Shown piece after piece: positions 24,028-33,576 of a stretch of 64,000 nucleotides of DNA. The notes beneath the pieces were generated by a model. That model worked only from the letters and a program-made list of their open reading frames with translations, did not search any database and was not told the origin of the DNA. The position numbers and the translations under genes are program-made. The first letter of the stretch is position 1, and each line of letters begins with the position of its first letter. The DNA is from Actinomycetota bacterium (lineage in GTDB: Bacteria; Actinomycetota; Actinomycetes; S36-B12), in assembly GCA_016717115.1 (NCBI GenBank), contig JADKGE010000009.1, positions 62,001-126,000 on the forward strand, written 5' to 3'.

Positions 24028-25299
24028 ATGACACCGCGCGCGCTCCTCGTCGGCACCGCCCTGATGCTGAGCGCATGCGGCGGCCCGGAGGCAGGGTCAG
24101 CCGTACCCCCGCCGCAACCTTCGCCGGTTTCATCATCGCCCGCTCCCGTGGCGACACCGTCGACGTCGGCAAGCCCACCGCTGGCGAAGCGCGACCAGCG
24201 ACGCCTCGACGGTGAGCTGCGGGCGGCGGCCTACGCCAAGGATGTCCGGGCAGCTCGGCGGCTGATCGCTGCGGGCGCCGACGTGAACGCGAAGGACGCG
24301 TCGGAGCAGAGCGCATACCTCATCGCGACCAGCGAAGTGGGGGACGACCCACGGCTGCTTGACCTCACCCTGGCCCACGGCGCCGACCTAACCGCCCGGG
24401 ACAGTTTCAACGGGACCGGACTCATCCGGGCGGCGGAGCGCGGGTTCCCGACGATCGTCGAGCGGCTGCTGGCCGCCGGCATCGAGGTCGACCACGTGAA
24501 CGAACTGGGCTGGACCGCCCTGCACGAGGCGATCATCCTGGGATCGGGCGGGCCCTCCCATGTCGACGTGGTGCGGCAACTCGTCGCGGCCGGGGCCGAC
24601 GTGATGCTGCCCTCCCAGGCCGATGGCGTCCGACCGATCGCGCACGCCGAGCGGGGTGGGCACGATGCCATCTCCGCCATCCTGAGGAAGGCGGCGCGCA
24701 GCCTGACCCCGGAGACCAGACTGCTGCGTGCGGCCGCCCGCGGAAGCACAGTGGCTGCGGAGGCAGCGCTCGCGGACGGCGCTGACCTCGAGGCGCGCGA
24801 CGCCCGGCGACGCACACCCTTGCTGCGCGCCGTCACCGCCGACCATGTGGACGTCGCCCGGATGCTCGTCGGGCGTGGTGCGGATGTCAACGCCGTCGAC
24901 GACCAGAGGGACACGCCGTTCCTCGTGACCGGCGTGACGGGCAGCGTGGCGATGCTCGAGGCGCTCCTACCGGGCCGCCCGGATACGAGGATCACCAATC
25001 GATTCGGGGGAGTGGCGGTCATCCCAGCCTCGGAGCGCGGCCATGCGCCCTACGTCGAGGCCGTGCTCGACCGCACCGACATCGACGTGAACCACGTGAA
25101 CGACCTCGGGTGGACTGCTCTCCTCGAAGCGGTGATCCTTGGCAACGGCGGACGCCGGCATCAGCGTGTCGTGGCGTCCCTGCTCGCCCACGGTGCGGAC
25201 CCGTCGATCGCCGACCGCGACGGCGTCACCCCGCTGGAGCACGCACGTCGCAGGGGTCACGAGCCGATCGTCACGCTGCTGGAGGCCGCGTCGTCCTAG
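24028..25299 (+). CDS. Ankyrin-repeat lipoprotein
   Basis: The 423-residue protein has a lipoprotein signal peptide with lipobox LSAC (Cys near residue 14), so it should be anchored to the outer face of the membrane. A Pro/Ser/Thr-rich linker follows (to about residue 55). Ankyrin repeats fill the rest, with units such as GADVNAKD, GWTALHEAII and DGVTPLEHARRRGHEPIVTLL. The array contains an internal duplication: the HVNELGWTALHEAIILG block recurs about 190 residues later as HVNDLGWTALLEAVILG. It is likely a protein-binding scaffold. It has its own promoter and no close partners. Confidence 0.85.
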   Translation: MTPRALLVGTALMLSACGGPEAGSAVPPPQPSPVSSSPAPVATPSTSASPPLAKRDQRRLDGELRAAAYAKDVRAARRLIAAGADVNAKDASEQSAYLIATSEVGDDPRLLDLTLAHGADLTARDSFNGTGLIRAAERGFPTIVERLLAAGIEVDHVNELGWTALHEAIILGSGGPSHVDVVRQLVAAGADVMLPSQADGVRPIAHAERGGHDAISAILRKAARSLTPETRLLRAAARGSTVAAEAALADGADLEARDARRRTPLLRAVTADHVDVARMLVGRGADVNAVDDQRDTPFLVTGVTGSVAMLEALLPGRPDTRITNRFGGVAVIPASERGHAPYVEAVLDRTDIDVNHVNDLGWTALLEAVILGNGGRRHQRVVASLLAHGADPSIADRDGVTPLEHARRRGHEPIVTLLEAASS

Positions 25300-25344
25300 T
25301 CGTCCTCGGTGAGTCCGCCCTTCCGCCGTGCGGCGCGCGGACCT

Positions 25345-25785
25345 CTAGCACGACGCCGTCGTCAGCCCGGTGAGGAACGGGTAGCCGTTGTTGAGGGCCG
25401 GGCAGATCCCCCAGGTGCGATCGGAGTCCTTCTGGGCGGAGATGGACCAACCGGCGCTGCTGTAGGTCGGCAGGCTCGTCATCTCGGCCGTGCTCTGCCC
25501 CACGCCGCCCGCGCTCTTCGACAGGCCGGACGTCTGCCGGTCAGGTGTCGTAGAAGGACACCTGGCCCGACGAGTTGACGGCTGTCACGAGGGCGCCGCC
25601 GGAGTTGTGAATCGTGAAGGTGTCGCCCACGGCGGCAGCCGGGAGGCTGGACGGACTCAGCGACGTGCCGTCCCCGTGAAGGTGCCCCAGCTGGACGCCG
25701 CGGTCGCGGGGGGTGCTCCGCCAAGGACGGCGACGACGACAACAGCGCTGACAAGAGCAGAGGCGACCTGGCGACCAAGGCTCAT
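25345..25785 (-). pseudogene. Small secreted protein, broken by two offsetting indels
   Basis: No single frame covers this 441-base stretch, but joining frames gives a coherent protein of 146 residues. A signal peptide from ATG 25785 (MSLGRQVASALVSAVVVVAV, cleavage at PATAASS) is followed by a short strand-rich domain (AAAVGDTFTIHNSGGALVTA). The tail carries the pattern FYDT-TSG-SAGGVGQSTAEM-AGW-TWGIC-NNGYPFL. That tail is the recurrent ending of large secreted GLUG-type adhesins (WDT-TSG-TTAQM). The two breaks are a missing G at 25672-25675 and an extra base near 25543; together they keep the length a multiple of three. It is either a decayed adhesin fragment or an intact gene with sequence errors. 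Confidence 0.6.
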
Positions 25786-25883
25786 GCCTTGACGATCCCG
25801 TGTGGCGAACCCTGCTTGTGAAGGTGCGCGTGGGAGCCTTCGGTGGCGTACGGTTCGAGCGTCACCCAGCGAATGAGGGACCT

Positions 25884-28800
25884 GTGGCCAAGGACCGCAC
25901 CAGCAGAGAGTCCGCGGCGAGGAGGCCGGCCGCGGATGCGCTCAAGGGCGTCGTCGGTGTCGGCGCGTCCGCGGGCGGGCTCGAGGCGCTGCAGGAGTTC
26001 CTCGGTCCCCTGACGCCGGGGGCCATGGCGTTCGTCGTCGCCCAGCACCTGGCCCCGGACCACCCGAGTCTGATCGTCGAACTCCTTTCCCGTTCGACCG
26101 AGCTCGAGGTCGTCGAGGCCGTTGACGGGGCGGAGCTCAGTGCGGGTGTGGTGGCGGTGGCGCCGCCGAATCACGACGTGACCGTCGAGGGCGACCGGCT
26201 GCGCCTCGTCGAGCCCCCGGAACGGCTCGGGCCGAGCCCGAGCATCGACCTGCTGTTCGAGTCGCTGGCCGAGCACTGGGGGACGAGCGCGATCGCCGTC
26301 GTCCTGTCGGGGACGGGGTCGGATGGCGCCCGCGGCCTGCGCGCGGTGCGCGGGGGCGGGGGACTGACGATGGTGCAGTCCCCGGAGTCCGCGCGATTCG
26401 ACGGAATGCCGCGGGCGGCGATGGCGCTCGGGGGCGTCGACCTGGTCGCCGATGCGGCGACGCTGGGGGCGCGGCTGACCGTGCTGTCCTCCGGAATCGA
26501 CGAGGCGGAGGTGGAGCCCCGCGTCGCCCAGCTGGATGCCCTACCAAGCATCACGACACAGCTGAAGCGGTCGATCGGGATCGACTTCTCCAAGTACAAG
26601 CAGTCGACCCTCCAGCGGCAGGTCCAGCGACGGATGGCCATTCGACAGATCGACGACGTTGACTCGTATCTCGCGGTGCTGGTGGGGGATGCGGACGAGG
26701 CACATGCGCTGTCGGCCAACCTGCTCGTCACGGTCACGTCCTTCTTCCGTGACCCGGAGGCCTTCGACGCGCTGCGCCTCGAGGTCGCCCGCTACCTCGA
26801 ACGGCCCGAGGCTGACGAGGTGCTGCGCGTTTGGGTCCCGGGCTGCGCCACGGGCGAGGAGGTTTACTCCATCGCGATGCTGGTCAGCGACATCCTCGGC
26901 AACCCGGCCGACCTCGCCCAGAGGCTGAAGATCTTCGGCACTGATCTGGACGAGCCCAGCCTCGCGGTCGCTCGACGCGCCGTCTACCCTGCCGCGGCGC
27001 TGGCCCGGATCCCGAAGCATCTGCGTGCCGCCTACATCAGGGAGGCGGGGGACGACTTCCAGATCGCCGAGGTCCTGCGAGAGTGCACGGTGTTCGCCCG
27101 GCACGACGTCGGCACCGATCCGCCCTTCCCGCGCATCGACCTCATCTCCTGCCGCAACACCCTCATCTACTTCACCGCGCCCCTCCAGCAGCGCGTCGTG
27201 TCCATGTTCGGCTTCGCGTTGAAGGCGGGCGGGCTGCTGGTCCTCGGCACGGCGGAGACCCTCGACCGCAGGGCCGAGGGCTTCTCGACGGTCAATGCGG
27301 AGTGGCGGATCTTCACGCACGAGGGGAACGCGTCGTTCCCGTACGAGCACGCTCCCGCCCCTGCCGTCGGCCGAGCGACGAAGCAGTCGTTGGCCGTGCC
27401 TCGGCAACGGGTCTCGCCGGACGAGCCCAACGCGGCAGATACGGCGCTGCTGGAAGAGCTGGTCCGGTTCAGCGGCAACGCCTTCCTCGTCCTGGACGAG
27501 CGGCACGCGCTGGCGCGCGTCGTCGGAGATGTCTCCCCGTACTGCAGGGTCCCCGAGGGCCGCATGACGGCGTCGGTCGGCTCCTTCCTGCGGCCCGAGC
27601 TCCGGGACGAGGCACGGGCCCTCCTGCTGCTGTGCCGGACAGGTGCCGAGCCCGTGACGAGCCAGTCCCTGACCCTCGAGGGACTGGATCACTCCATCCA
27701 CCTCAGCGCGAGCCGCGTGCAGGTGGGCGAGGATTCGCTCACCGTCCTGGCGTTCGTGGCGGACACGGACGACCCGGCGACTCGGCCCGCCCCCGAGAGT
27801 CGCAGCGCGTCCTTCGACAGCGAGCTCATGCGGTTGGAGCGCGACCTCATCACGAGTCAGGACACCCTTCGCCGGTCGATGAGTGAACTGCAGGCCGTGA
27901 ACGAGGAGCTCGAGGCGTCGTCCGAGGAGTTGCAGGCGTCGTCCGAGGAGTTGCAGGCCTCGAACGAGGAGTTGCAGGCCTCGAATGAGGAGCTGCAGGC
28001 GACGAACGAGGAGCTCGGGACCCTCAACCAGGAATCGCGTCAGCGCGGCGACGCCCTCCAGCAGCTCAACACCGACCTGGTGAACATCCAGACCTCGGTC
28101 AGCCAGGGCATGATCATCGTCGACCAGGACCTGCGAGTGACCCGCTTCACGCCCCTGGCCGTGCGCGTCTTCGCCCTCGTGGACGCAGATCTGGGGCACC
28201 CGCTGCTGTCCGCTCCCACGACCCTGGCCATCCCCGGCCTGGACGTGGCACTGAGCGAGGTCGTGGGCGGGGCCGAGCGACAGAGCATCCAGGTCGGCGA
28301 CTCGTCGGTCTCCTACCTGGTCCAGGTGCTTCCGTACCTGGGCGTGGACGGTCGCCGGCTCGGCGCCATCATCACGCTGACGGACGTGACCGAGATGGTC
28401 GCCCTGCGAACCACAGCCGAGGACGCGCTCGTGGAGCTGCAGGCCACCTCGGAGCTGCTGGCGCGCCAGGCCGCGTTCGATTCGCTCACGGGGCTCCTGA
28501 ACAGGGGCTACTTCTCGGATGCCCTGGAGAACGAGATCGCCCGCGCCATCCGGTCCAGAGGCCAGCTGGCGCTGGCCTGGATCGACCTCGACCGGTTCAA
28601 GGAAGTGAACGACGAGTACGGCCACGCGTCCGGCGATGTGACGCTGAGGACGATGGGCGAGCGCATCGTGAGCGTCGTGCGCGCGACGGATGTCGTCGGC
28701 CGGCTCGGCGGGGACGAGATCGGCGTCATCATCGCCGGATTCGAGACAGCCGCGGAGCTCGACTCCGTGCTCGAGCGCCTCGTGGAGACCCTTCGGCAGC

Positions 28801-29750
28801 CGGTGGCCGTCGAGGGGATGGAGACCCGCGTGTCGGGAAGCATCGGCGTCGCGCTGTACCCCGACGATGCGCAGACGCCGAAGGACCTTCTGCGCGCCGC
28901 CGACGCGGCGATGTACGACATCAAGAAGCGGGCCGGCGACGGGATCGCCTTCTTCACCCAGTCCATGAACGACGCAGCGGGCGAACGTCGCCACATGCGC
29001 GCGGCGATCGCGGCGGCCATCGACCGGGGCGAGTTCGAACTGCACTACCAGCCGATCGTCGATGCGGTCACCGACGCGCTGTGGGGCGTCGAGGCGCTGG
29101 TGCGATGGCGCCGCGCCGGCGAGCTCGTCCCGGCGTGCGACTTCGTCCCCTTCTGCGAGGAGAGCGGACAGATCCGAGCGCTCGGGATGCTGACCCTGGC
29201 GGAGCTGCGCAAGGACCTCCCCGCGATCCGCGCTGGGCGCCACGAGGGATTCCGCGTGGCGTACAACATGTCCGTGACCCAGCTCGAGGACCGGAACGTG
29301 ACGGACATCCTCTCCATGGTGCAGCGCCCCGACGCGCTGGTCGGCATCGTCGTGGAGATCGTCGAGTCCGTCTTCCTGCCTGACCACGCCCAGGCCCTGC
29401 GACTGCTCGACGCGCTGGTCGCCCTGGGTGCCGAGACGTCCATCGACGACTACGGCTCCGGCTACTCGAACATCCGGCTTCTGGAGTCGGTCGCCCCCAC
29501 CTACATCAAGCTCGATCGTACGTTCCTGAGCCAGTACCACAGCTTCGAGAGCAGGTCAGCGCTGATCCGCTCCGCCGTCGAGATCTCGCACGTCGTCGGC
29601 GCGAAGGTCGTCGTCGAAGGCGTCGAGACCGACGAGCAGCGCCGGCTCGTCGTCGACGCGGGCGCCGACTACGTGCAGGGGTACGGAATCGCGAGGCCGA
29701 TGCCGCTCTCGGACCTGCTGACCTGGTTCGGCGAACACGACGGACGCTGA
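25884..29750 (+). CDS. CheB-CheR-PAS-GGDEF-EAL fusion protein
   Basis: The 1288-residue protein combines chemotaxis-type methylation enzymes with cyclic-di-GMP enzymes. A CheB-like methylesterase domain (about 15-195) shows the Ser, His and Asp of GASAGG, QHLAPDHPS and SGTGSDG. A CheR methyltransferase (about 210-480) shows TSFFRDPEAF and CATGEEVYS. A long coiled coil of NEELQAS heptads (about 673-714) leads to a PAS domain (about 730-850). The GGDEF domain reads GGDEI with an intact inhibitory site RATD. The EAL domain has VEALVRW, the DDYGSGYSN loop, IKLDRTF and EGVET. GTG 25884 has a GAGGGA site; longer starts lack one. It heads a three-gene unit with an exporter and a flavin enzyme. No chemoreceptor is nearby. 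Confidence 0.92.
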   Translation: MAKDRTSRESAARRPAADALKGVVGVGASAGGLEALQEFLGPLTPGAMAFVVAQHLAPDHPSLIVELLSRSTELEVVEAVDGAELSAGVVAVAPPNHDVTVEGDRLRLVEPPERLGPSPSIDLLFESLAEHWGTSAIAVVLSGTGSDGARGLRAVRGGGGLTMVQSPESARFDGMPRAAMALGGVDLVADAATLGARLTVLSSGIDEAEVEPRVAQLDALPSITTQLKRSIGIDFSKYKQSTLQRQVQRRMAIRQIDDVDSYLAVLVGDADEAHALSANLLVTVTSFFRDPEAFDALRLEVARYLERPEADEVLRVWVPGCATGEEVYSIAMLVSDILGNPADLAQRLKIFGTDLDEPSLAVARRAVYPAAALARIPKHLRAAYIREAGDDFQIAEVLRECTVFARHDVGTDPPFPRIDLISCRNTLIYFTAPLQQRVVSMFGFALKAGGLLVLGTAETLDRRAEGFSTVNAEWRIFTHEGNASFPYEHAPAPAVGRATKQSLAVPRQRVSPDEPNAADTALLEELVRFSGNAFLVLDERHALARVVGDVSPYCRVPEGRMTASVGSFLRPELRDEARALLLLCRTGAEPVTSQSLTLEGLDHSIHLSASRVQVGEDSLTVLAFVADTDDPATRPAPESRSASFDSELMRLERDLITSQDTLRRSMSELQAVNEELEASSEELQASSEELQASNEELQASNEELQATNEELGTLNQESRQRGDALQQLNTDLVNIQTSVSQGMIIVDQDLRVTRFTPLAVRVFALVDADLGHPLLSAPTTLAIPGLDVALSEVVGGAERQSIQVGDSSVSYLVQVLPYLGVDGRRLGAIITLTDVTEMVALRTTAEDALVELQATSELLARQAAFDSLTGLLNRGYFSDALENEIARAIRSRGQLALAWIDLDRFKEVNDEYGHASGDVTLRTMGERIVSVVRATDVVGRLGGDEIGVIIAGFETAAELDSVLERLVETLRQPVAVEGMETRVSGSIGVALYPDDAQTPKDLLRAADAAMYDIKKRAGDGIAFFTQSMNDAAGERRHMRAAIAAAIDRGEFELHYQPIVDAVTDALWGVEALVRWRRAGELVPACDFVPFCEESGQIRALGMLTLAELRKDLPAIRAGRHEGFRVAYNMSVTQLEDRNVTDILSMVQRPDALVGIVVEIVESVFLPDHAQALRLLDALVALGAETSIDDYGSGYSNIRLLESVAPTYIKLDRTFLSQYHSFESRSALIRSAVEISHVVGAKVVVEGVETDEQRRLVVDAGADYVQGYGIARPMPLSDLLTWFGEHDGR
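27900..28025 (+). repeat. In-frame 21-base tandem repeat encoding coiled-coil heptads
   Basis: Six units of 21 bases run head to tail, each coding (N/S)EEL(Q/E)A(S/T), for example TCCGAGGAGTTGCAGGC at 27921 and again at 27942. The heptads form the coiled-coil linker typical of CheB-CheR-PAS proteins. Unit number could change by slippage. Confidence 0.85.
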
Positions 29751-29751
29751 C

Positions 29752-30984
29752 GTGGAGCCACCGCGACGGTGGGTGCGCGACACCACGTTCTTCCTCTCCG
29801 GGCAGACCGTGTCCCTGTTCGGATCCTCGCTCGTCCAGTACGCGATCCTGTGGTACCTCACGCTGGAGACCCAGTCGGGTGTCGTGCTGACCCTCGCCAC
29901 CGCCTTCGGCTTCCTGCCGCAGGCCGTGATGTCGGTCTTCGGCGGGGTCTGGGCCGACCGCCACAACCGCAAGTTCCTGCTCATCGGCGCCGACGCCGTC
30001 ATCGCCGTCACCACGTTGGTCCTGGCCATCATGCTGTGGAACGGATTCGACGGGCTCTGGCTGGTCTACACGACCCTGGCGATCCGCTCGCTCGGCGCCG
30101 GGGTCCAGACGCCCGCGGTCGGCGCGCTGCTGCCGCAGATCGTCCCCGTCGACAAGCTCATGCGGGTCAACGGCATCAACATGAGCATCCAGTCCGCCAT
30201 GACGCTGCTCGCCCCCGCCCTCGCCGCCGTGCTGTTCGCCCTCATGGGCCTGCAGGCGGTGCTCATCGTCGACGTGGTGACGGCCGCCATAGGCATCAGC
30301 CTCGTCGCCGTGATCCCGGTGGCCCGCGTCGTGCGCTCGGACGAGGGCGCGTCCTACCTGGCCGACCTCCGCGCGGGCCTGTCATACACCCGCCACCATG
30401 CGGTGGTCCTGCGGGTCCTGGCGTTCTTTGCCGTCGTGTTCGTCCTCATGGCGCCACCGGGATACCTGACCCCGCTCATGGTCGTGCGCACCTTCGGCGA
30501 GGACGTATGGCGGCTGACGGCGAACGAGGTCGCCTTCGGCGTGGGCATGCTCGCCGGCGGGGCGCTCATCTCGGCCTGGGGCGGCTTCCGCGATCGCATG
30601 CGCATGCTCGTCGCCACGTCGCTCGCGTTCGGCATCCTGTCCGTGTGCATGGGCCTGTCCGGGGACATCCTCGGGCTCCCCGGGTCGTTCGCCGTGTTCC
30701 TGGGCTTCATGCTGCTCACCGGCGTCGGGGTCTCGTGGTTCTCGACCACGGCGACGACGCTGCTTCAGGAGCAGGTGGATCCCGAGGTGCAGGGCAGGGT
30801 GTTCGGCCTGGTCGGGATCGTCCTGGCCGTGGCGATGCCCGTCGGCATGCTGATCTTCGGTCCGTTGGCGGACACCATCTCCGTCGAGTGGATCCTCGTG
30901 CTCACCGGGATCATCACGGTCCTGGTGACCTTCGCCGTCGCGTACCGGGCGCCCACGGCCGAGGCTGGCATGATCACGGAGTGA
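29752..30984 (+). CDS. MFS efflux transporter
   Basis: The 410-residue protein has twelve predicted helices and the MFS signature loop GGVWADRHNRKFLLIGAD between helices 2 and 3. It most resembles the MFS_3/EntS and macrolide efflux branch, with the segment STTATTLLQEQVDPEVQGRVFG after helix 10. Its GTG start lies one base after the stop of the CheB-CheR fusion, and its stop overlaps the next start, so all three genes should be co-expressed. The exported compound is unknown. Confidence 0.88.
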   Translation: MEPPRRWVRDTTFFLSGQTVSLFGSSLVQYAILWYLTLETQSGVVLTLATAFGFLPQAVMSVFGGVWADRHNRKFLLIGADAVIAVTTLVLAIMLWNGFDGLWLVYTTLAIRSLGAGVQTPAVGALLPQIVPVDKLMRVNGINMSIQSAMTLLAPALAAVLFALMGLQAVLIVDVVTAAIGISLVAVIPVARVVRSDEGASYLADLRAGLSYTRHHAVVLRVLAFFAVVFVLMAPPGYLTPLMVVRTFGEDVWRLTANEVAFGVGMLAGGALISAWGGFRDRMRMLVATSLAFGILSVCMGLSGDILGLPGSFAVFLGFMLLTGVGVSWFSTTATTLLQEQVDPEVQGRVFGLVGIVLAVAMPVGMLIFGPLADTISVEWILVLTGIITVLVTFAVAYRAPTAEAGMITE

Positions 30985-32006
30985 CCGACCTGCGCCGAGT
31001 GCCCCTGTCCGTGCTCGACCTGTCACCGGTCTCGTCGGGGTCCACGGCGAGCCAGGCCCTGCAGTCGACGGTGGCACTGGCTCAACACGTGGAGGCGCTC
31101 GGCTACCGGCGGTTCTGGCTCGCCGAGCACCACAACAACCCGGGGATCGCGAGCTCGTCGCCGGCGGTTCTCATGGCCGCGGTGGCGGCGGCCACTCGGT
31201 GCATCCGGGTCGGCTCAGGCGGCGTGATGCTGCCGAACCACCCCCCGCTGGTCGTCGCCGAGCAGTTCGGGACCCTGGAGGGCCTGTATCCGGGGCGCAT
31301 CGACCTGGGGATCGGGCGAGCGCCGGGAACCGACCAGCTGACGGCGATGGCCTTGCGGCGCAGCGCGGGGCCGCTGTCGGCCGACGACTTCCCCGACCAG
31401 TTGAGCGACCTGATCGGCTTCCTGGGGGGCACCCTCCCCGCGGGTCACCGCTACGGAGCGATGGTCGCCGTGCCGACTGCCGGCGACGGCCCGTCGATCT
31501 GGCTGCTCGGCTCGAGTGGCTACAGCGCGCAGGTCGCGGGAGCGCTGGGCCTGCCGTTCGCCTTCGCCCACCACTTCAGCCCGCGCAACACGATTCCGGC
31601 CCTCGACCTGTATCGGCGGGCGTTCCGGCCTTCCGATGCGCTGGCCCGGCCGCACGCGATGGTGGCGGTGCGGGTGCTCGTCGCCGCCGACGCCGACATG
31701 GCGCGGTGGATGGCGGGGTCGGGCTACCTGTCGTTCCTGCACCTCATCCGCGGCCGACCCGGACCTGTTCCCACTCCCGAGGAGGCCGCGTCCCACGTTT
31801 GGACCGAGGAGGAGCTCGCGGCGGTCGCCGAGCGGCGGGACGGTGAGGCCGTCGGCGGACCCGACGAGGTTCGCGAAGCACTGGCCGTTCTGCTGCAGCG
31901 AACGGGTGCCGACGAGCTCATGGCGACAACGGTGGTGCACGACCCGCACGCACGACTCGAGTCGTTCACCCTGCTGAGTGACCTGTTCGCGAGCCACGGC
32001 GGCTGA
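30981..32006 (+). CDS. Luciferase-like (LLM) flavin-dependent oxidoreductase
   Basis: The 341-residue protein has the bacterial luciferase fold: LSVLDLSPVSSG at the start, the FWLAEHHNNPGIASSSP segment, the GSGGVMLPNHPPLVVAEQFGTLE block and DLGIGRAPGTD. These place it in the LLM subgroup with an MsnO8-like N-terminus. Such enzymes use FMN or F420; the sequence alone does not decide. GTG 30981 overlaps the stop of the exporter gene (GTGA). Confidence 0.88.
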   Translation: MTDLRRVPLSVLDLSPVSSGSTASQALQSTVALAQHVEALGYRRFWLAEHHNNPGIASSSPAVLMAAVAAATRCIRVGSGGVMLPNHPPLVVAEQFGTLEGLYPGRIDLGIGRAPGTDQLTAMALRRSAGPLSADDFPDQLSDLIGFLGGTLPAGHRYGAMVAVPTAGDGPSIWLLGSSGYSAQVAGALGLPFAFAHHFSPRNTIPALDLYRRAFRPSDALARPHAMVAVRVLVAADADMARWMAGSGYLSFLHLIRGRPGPVPTPEEAASHVWTEEELAAVAERRDGEAVGGPDEVREALAVLLQRTGADELMATTVVHDPHARLESFTLLSDLFASHGG

Positions 32007-32043
32007 CGCCGTCGGACGGCTCGACGCCCGATGGGCCCGGGAG

Positions 32044-33423
32044 CTAGGCCTGGGCGCGCACGGTGTTGCGACCAGCGCCCTTCGCCGCGTAGAGCGCCGT
32101 GTCGGCGCGGCTCAGCCAAGAGTCGAGGGTGTCGTCGGAGGTGAGCTCGGCAACGCCGACGCTGACGCTGACGGGTCCCGCCACGTCGAACGGGTCGGCC
32201 GCGACGAGCGTGCACAGCTTGTCGGCGAGGCCGGTGGCCTCGGCGAGGCTGCAATGGTGCGTGAGGATGATGAACTCGTCGCCGCCCCACCGGGTAAGAG
32301 CATCCGACGCACGTAGGTTGCCGTCGAGCCGCCGGGTCAGCTCGATGAGCACGCGATCTCCGGCCAGGTGCCCGTGGGTGTCGTTGATCTCCTTGAAGTG
32401 GTCGATGTCGAGCAGGAGCATCGACATCGGCGCACCGTAGCGCCGACTCTCGGCCAGGTCCGCGGTGAGCACCTGCTCGGCGTGCCTGCGGTTCCACACG
32501 CCGGTGAGGGGATCGGTGACGGCCAGCCGGTGGAGCGCCTCGTTTGCCTCCTGGAGTGCCGCGTTGGCCACGGCGACCTCGTCGCGTGAGGCCTTGAGCT
32601 CGTCGAGGTAGTGCTTGCGGTCGCGGATGTCCCGGGTGATGCCGAGCAGCTCGGAGACGCTCCCATCCGGCGCCAGGTAGGGGATGACCTCGACCTCCGT
32701 CCAGATGGTGGACCCGTCCTTGCACAGGTACTCCTGCTCGCAGCGGAAAGGTTCGGGGACCCGGCCCTGTGCCATGTCCGCGAAGAGGCGGGCGTAGTAG
32801 TCGGCCACGATCAGCTGCGAGTCCGGGGTCAGGATCTCGTCGAGCGGCTGGTTCATGGCTTCCTCGACGGTGAAGCCGCGCATCTGCTCCACGGTCGGAC
32901 TGACGTAGGTGATCGAGCCGTCCAGCCCCATCGTCCACAGGACGATGTTTGCGCTCTCGGCCATCAGGCGGTACCGCTCCTCGAACACCGTCTTCATCCG
33001 CTCGACTTCGCGCAGAGCCGTGATGTCGTGGGACGTGCCCTCCAGGACGACCGACCCGTCGTCGCGTTCGCGAGTGCGGATCCAGTTCTGCAGGAACACC
33101 CGATGCCCGTCACGGTGAATCCAGCGCAGTTCCTGGAACTCCTGCCGCCCCGGCGGAGACGTGAGCACGAGATCGAGGTCGGCGGCGTCGTGCGGATCCA
33201 CGCAGCGAGTCAGCAGGCCGGGATCGGCGAGGAACTGCTCCGCGGGGTATCCGACCTGGCTCTCGACGTTGTCGCTCATGAACTCGACGGCCCGGTCGGG
33301 TGCCAGCCGAATCACGAAGAAGACGTCGCCGGACGCCTCAGCCAGCTCGCGGTGCCACTCGCCGTCGCGGTCAGTCGCGTGACCGTGCGCTGGTTCCTGC
33401 CCCCGGCTCATCGTGGTGTTCAC
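32044..33423 (-). CDS. PAS-PAS diguanylate cyclase
   Basis: The 459-residue soluble protein has two PAS domains (about residues 30-140 and 150-270) and a coiled-coil linker. A GGDEF domain (about 300-455) has an intact active site WGGDEFII and a product-inhibition site RASD five residues before it. It should make cyclic-di-GMP in response to a ligand or redox cue sensed by PAS. I chose GTG 33423 because it has a GGAG site at proper spacing; ATG 33411 lacks one. It converges with the flavin enzyme gene. Confidence 0.9.
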   Translation of the reverse strand: MNTTMSRGQEPAHGHATDRDGEWHRELAEASGDVFFVIRLAPDRAVEFMSDNVESQVGYPAEQFLADPGLLTRCVDPHDAADLDLVLTSPPGRQEFQELRWIHRDGHRVFLQNWIRTRERDDGSVVLEGTSHDITALREVERMKTVFEERYRLMAESANIVLWTMGLDGSITYVSPTVEQMRGFTVEEAMNQPLDEILTPDSQLIVADYYARLFADMAQGRVPEPFRCEQEYLCKDGSTIWTEVEVIPYLAPDGSVSELLGITRDIRDRKHYLDELKASRDEVAVANAALQEANEALHRLAVTDPLTGVWNRRHAEQVLTADLAESRRYGAPMSMLLLDIDHFKEINDTHGHLAGDRVLIELTRRLDGNLRASDALTRWGGDEFIILTHHCSLAEATGLADKLCTLVAADPFDVAGPVSVSVGVAELTSDDTLDSWLSRADTALYAAKGAGRNTVRAQA

Positions 33424-33576
33424 AGGTGCTCCAGCCCGCTGGCGATATGCGACATGGGTACCACATGCGGGTGCACCATGACGGATCAATCGCGGCCGGT
33501 AAGTGCCACCATTGCCTCGTAGGCGCCATCTGCCATGCTGGCGCCGTACGGCAACCCCTTCGGAAGGACCACTGCG

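Noticed and set aside
27900..28025. Regular 21-base repeat as a possible CRISPR or minisatellite
   Set aside because: Units are contiguous without spacers and encode coiled-coil heptads in frame, as in other CheB-CheR-PAS proteins.
26541..29540. A 999-codon open frame antisense to the CheB-CheR fusion
   Set aside because: The sense strand has unmistakable CheR, GGDEF and EAL motifs; the antisense product has none and is rich in Arg, Gly and Asp.
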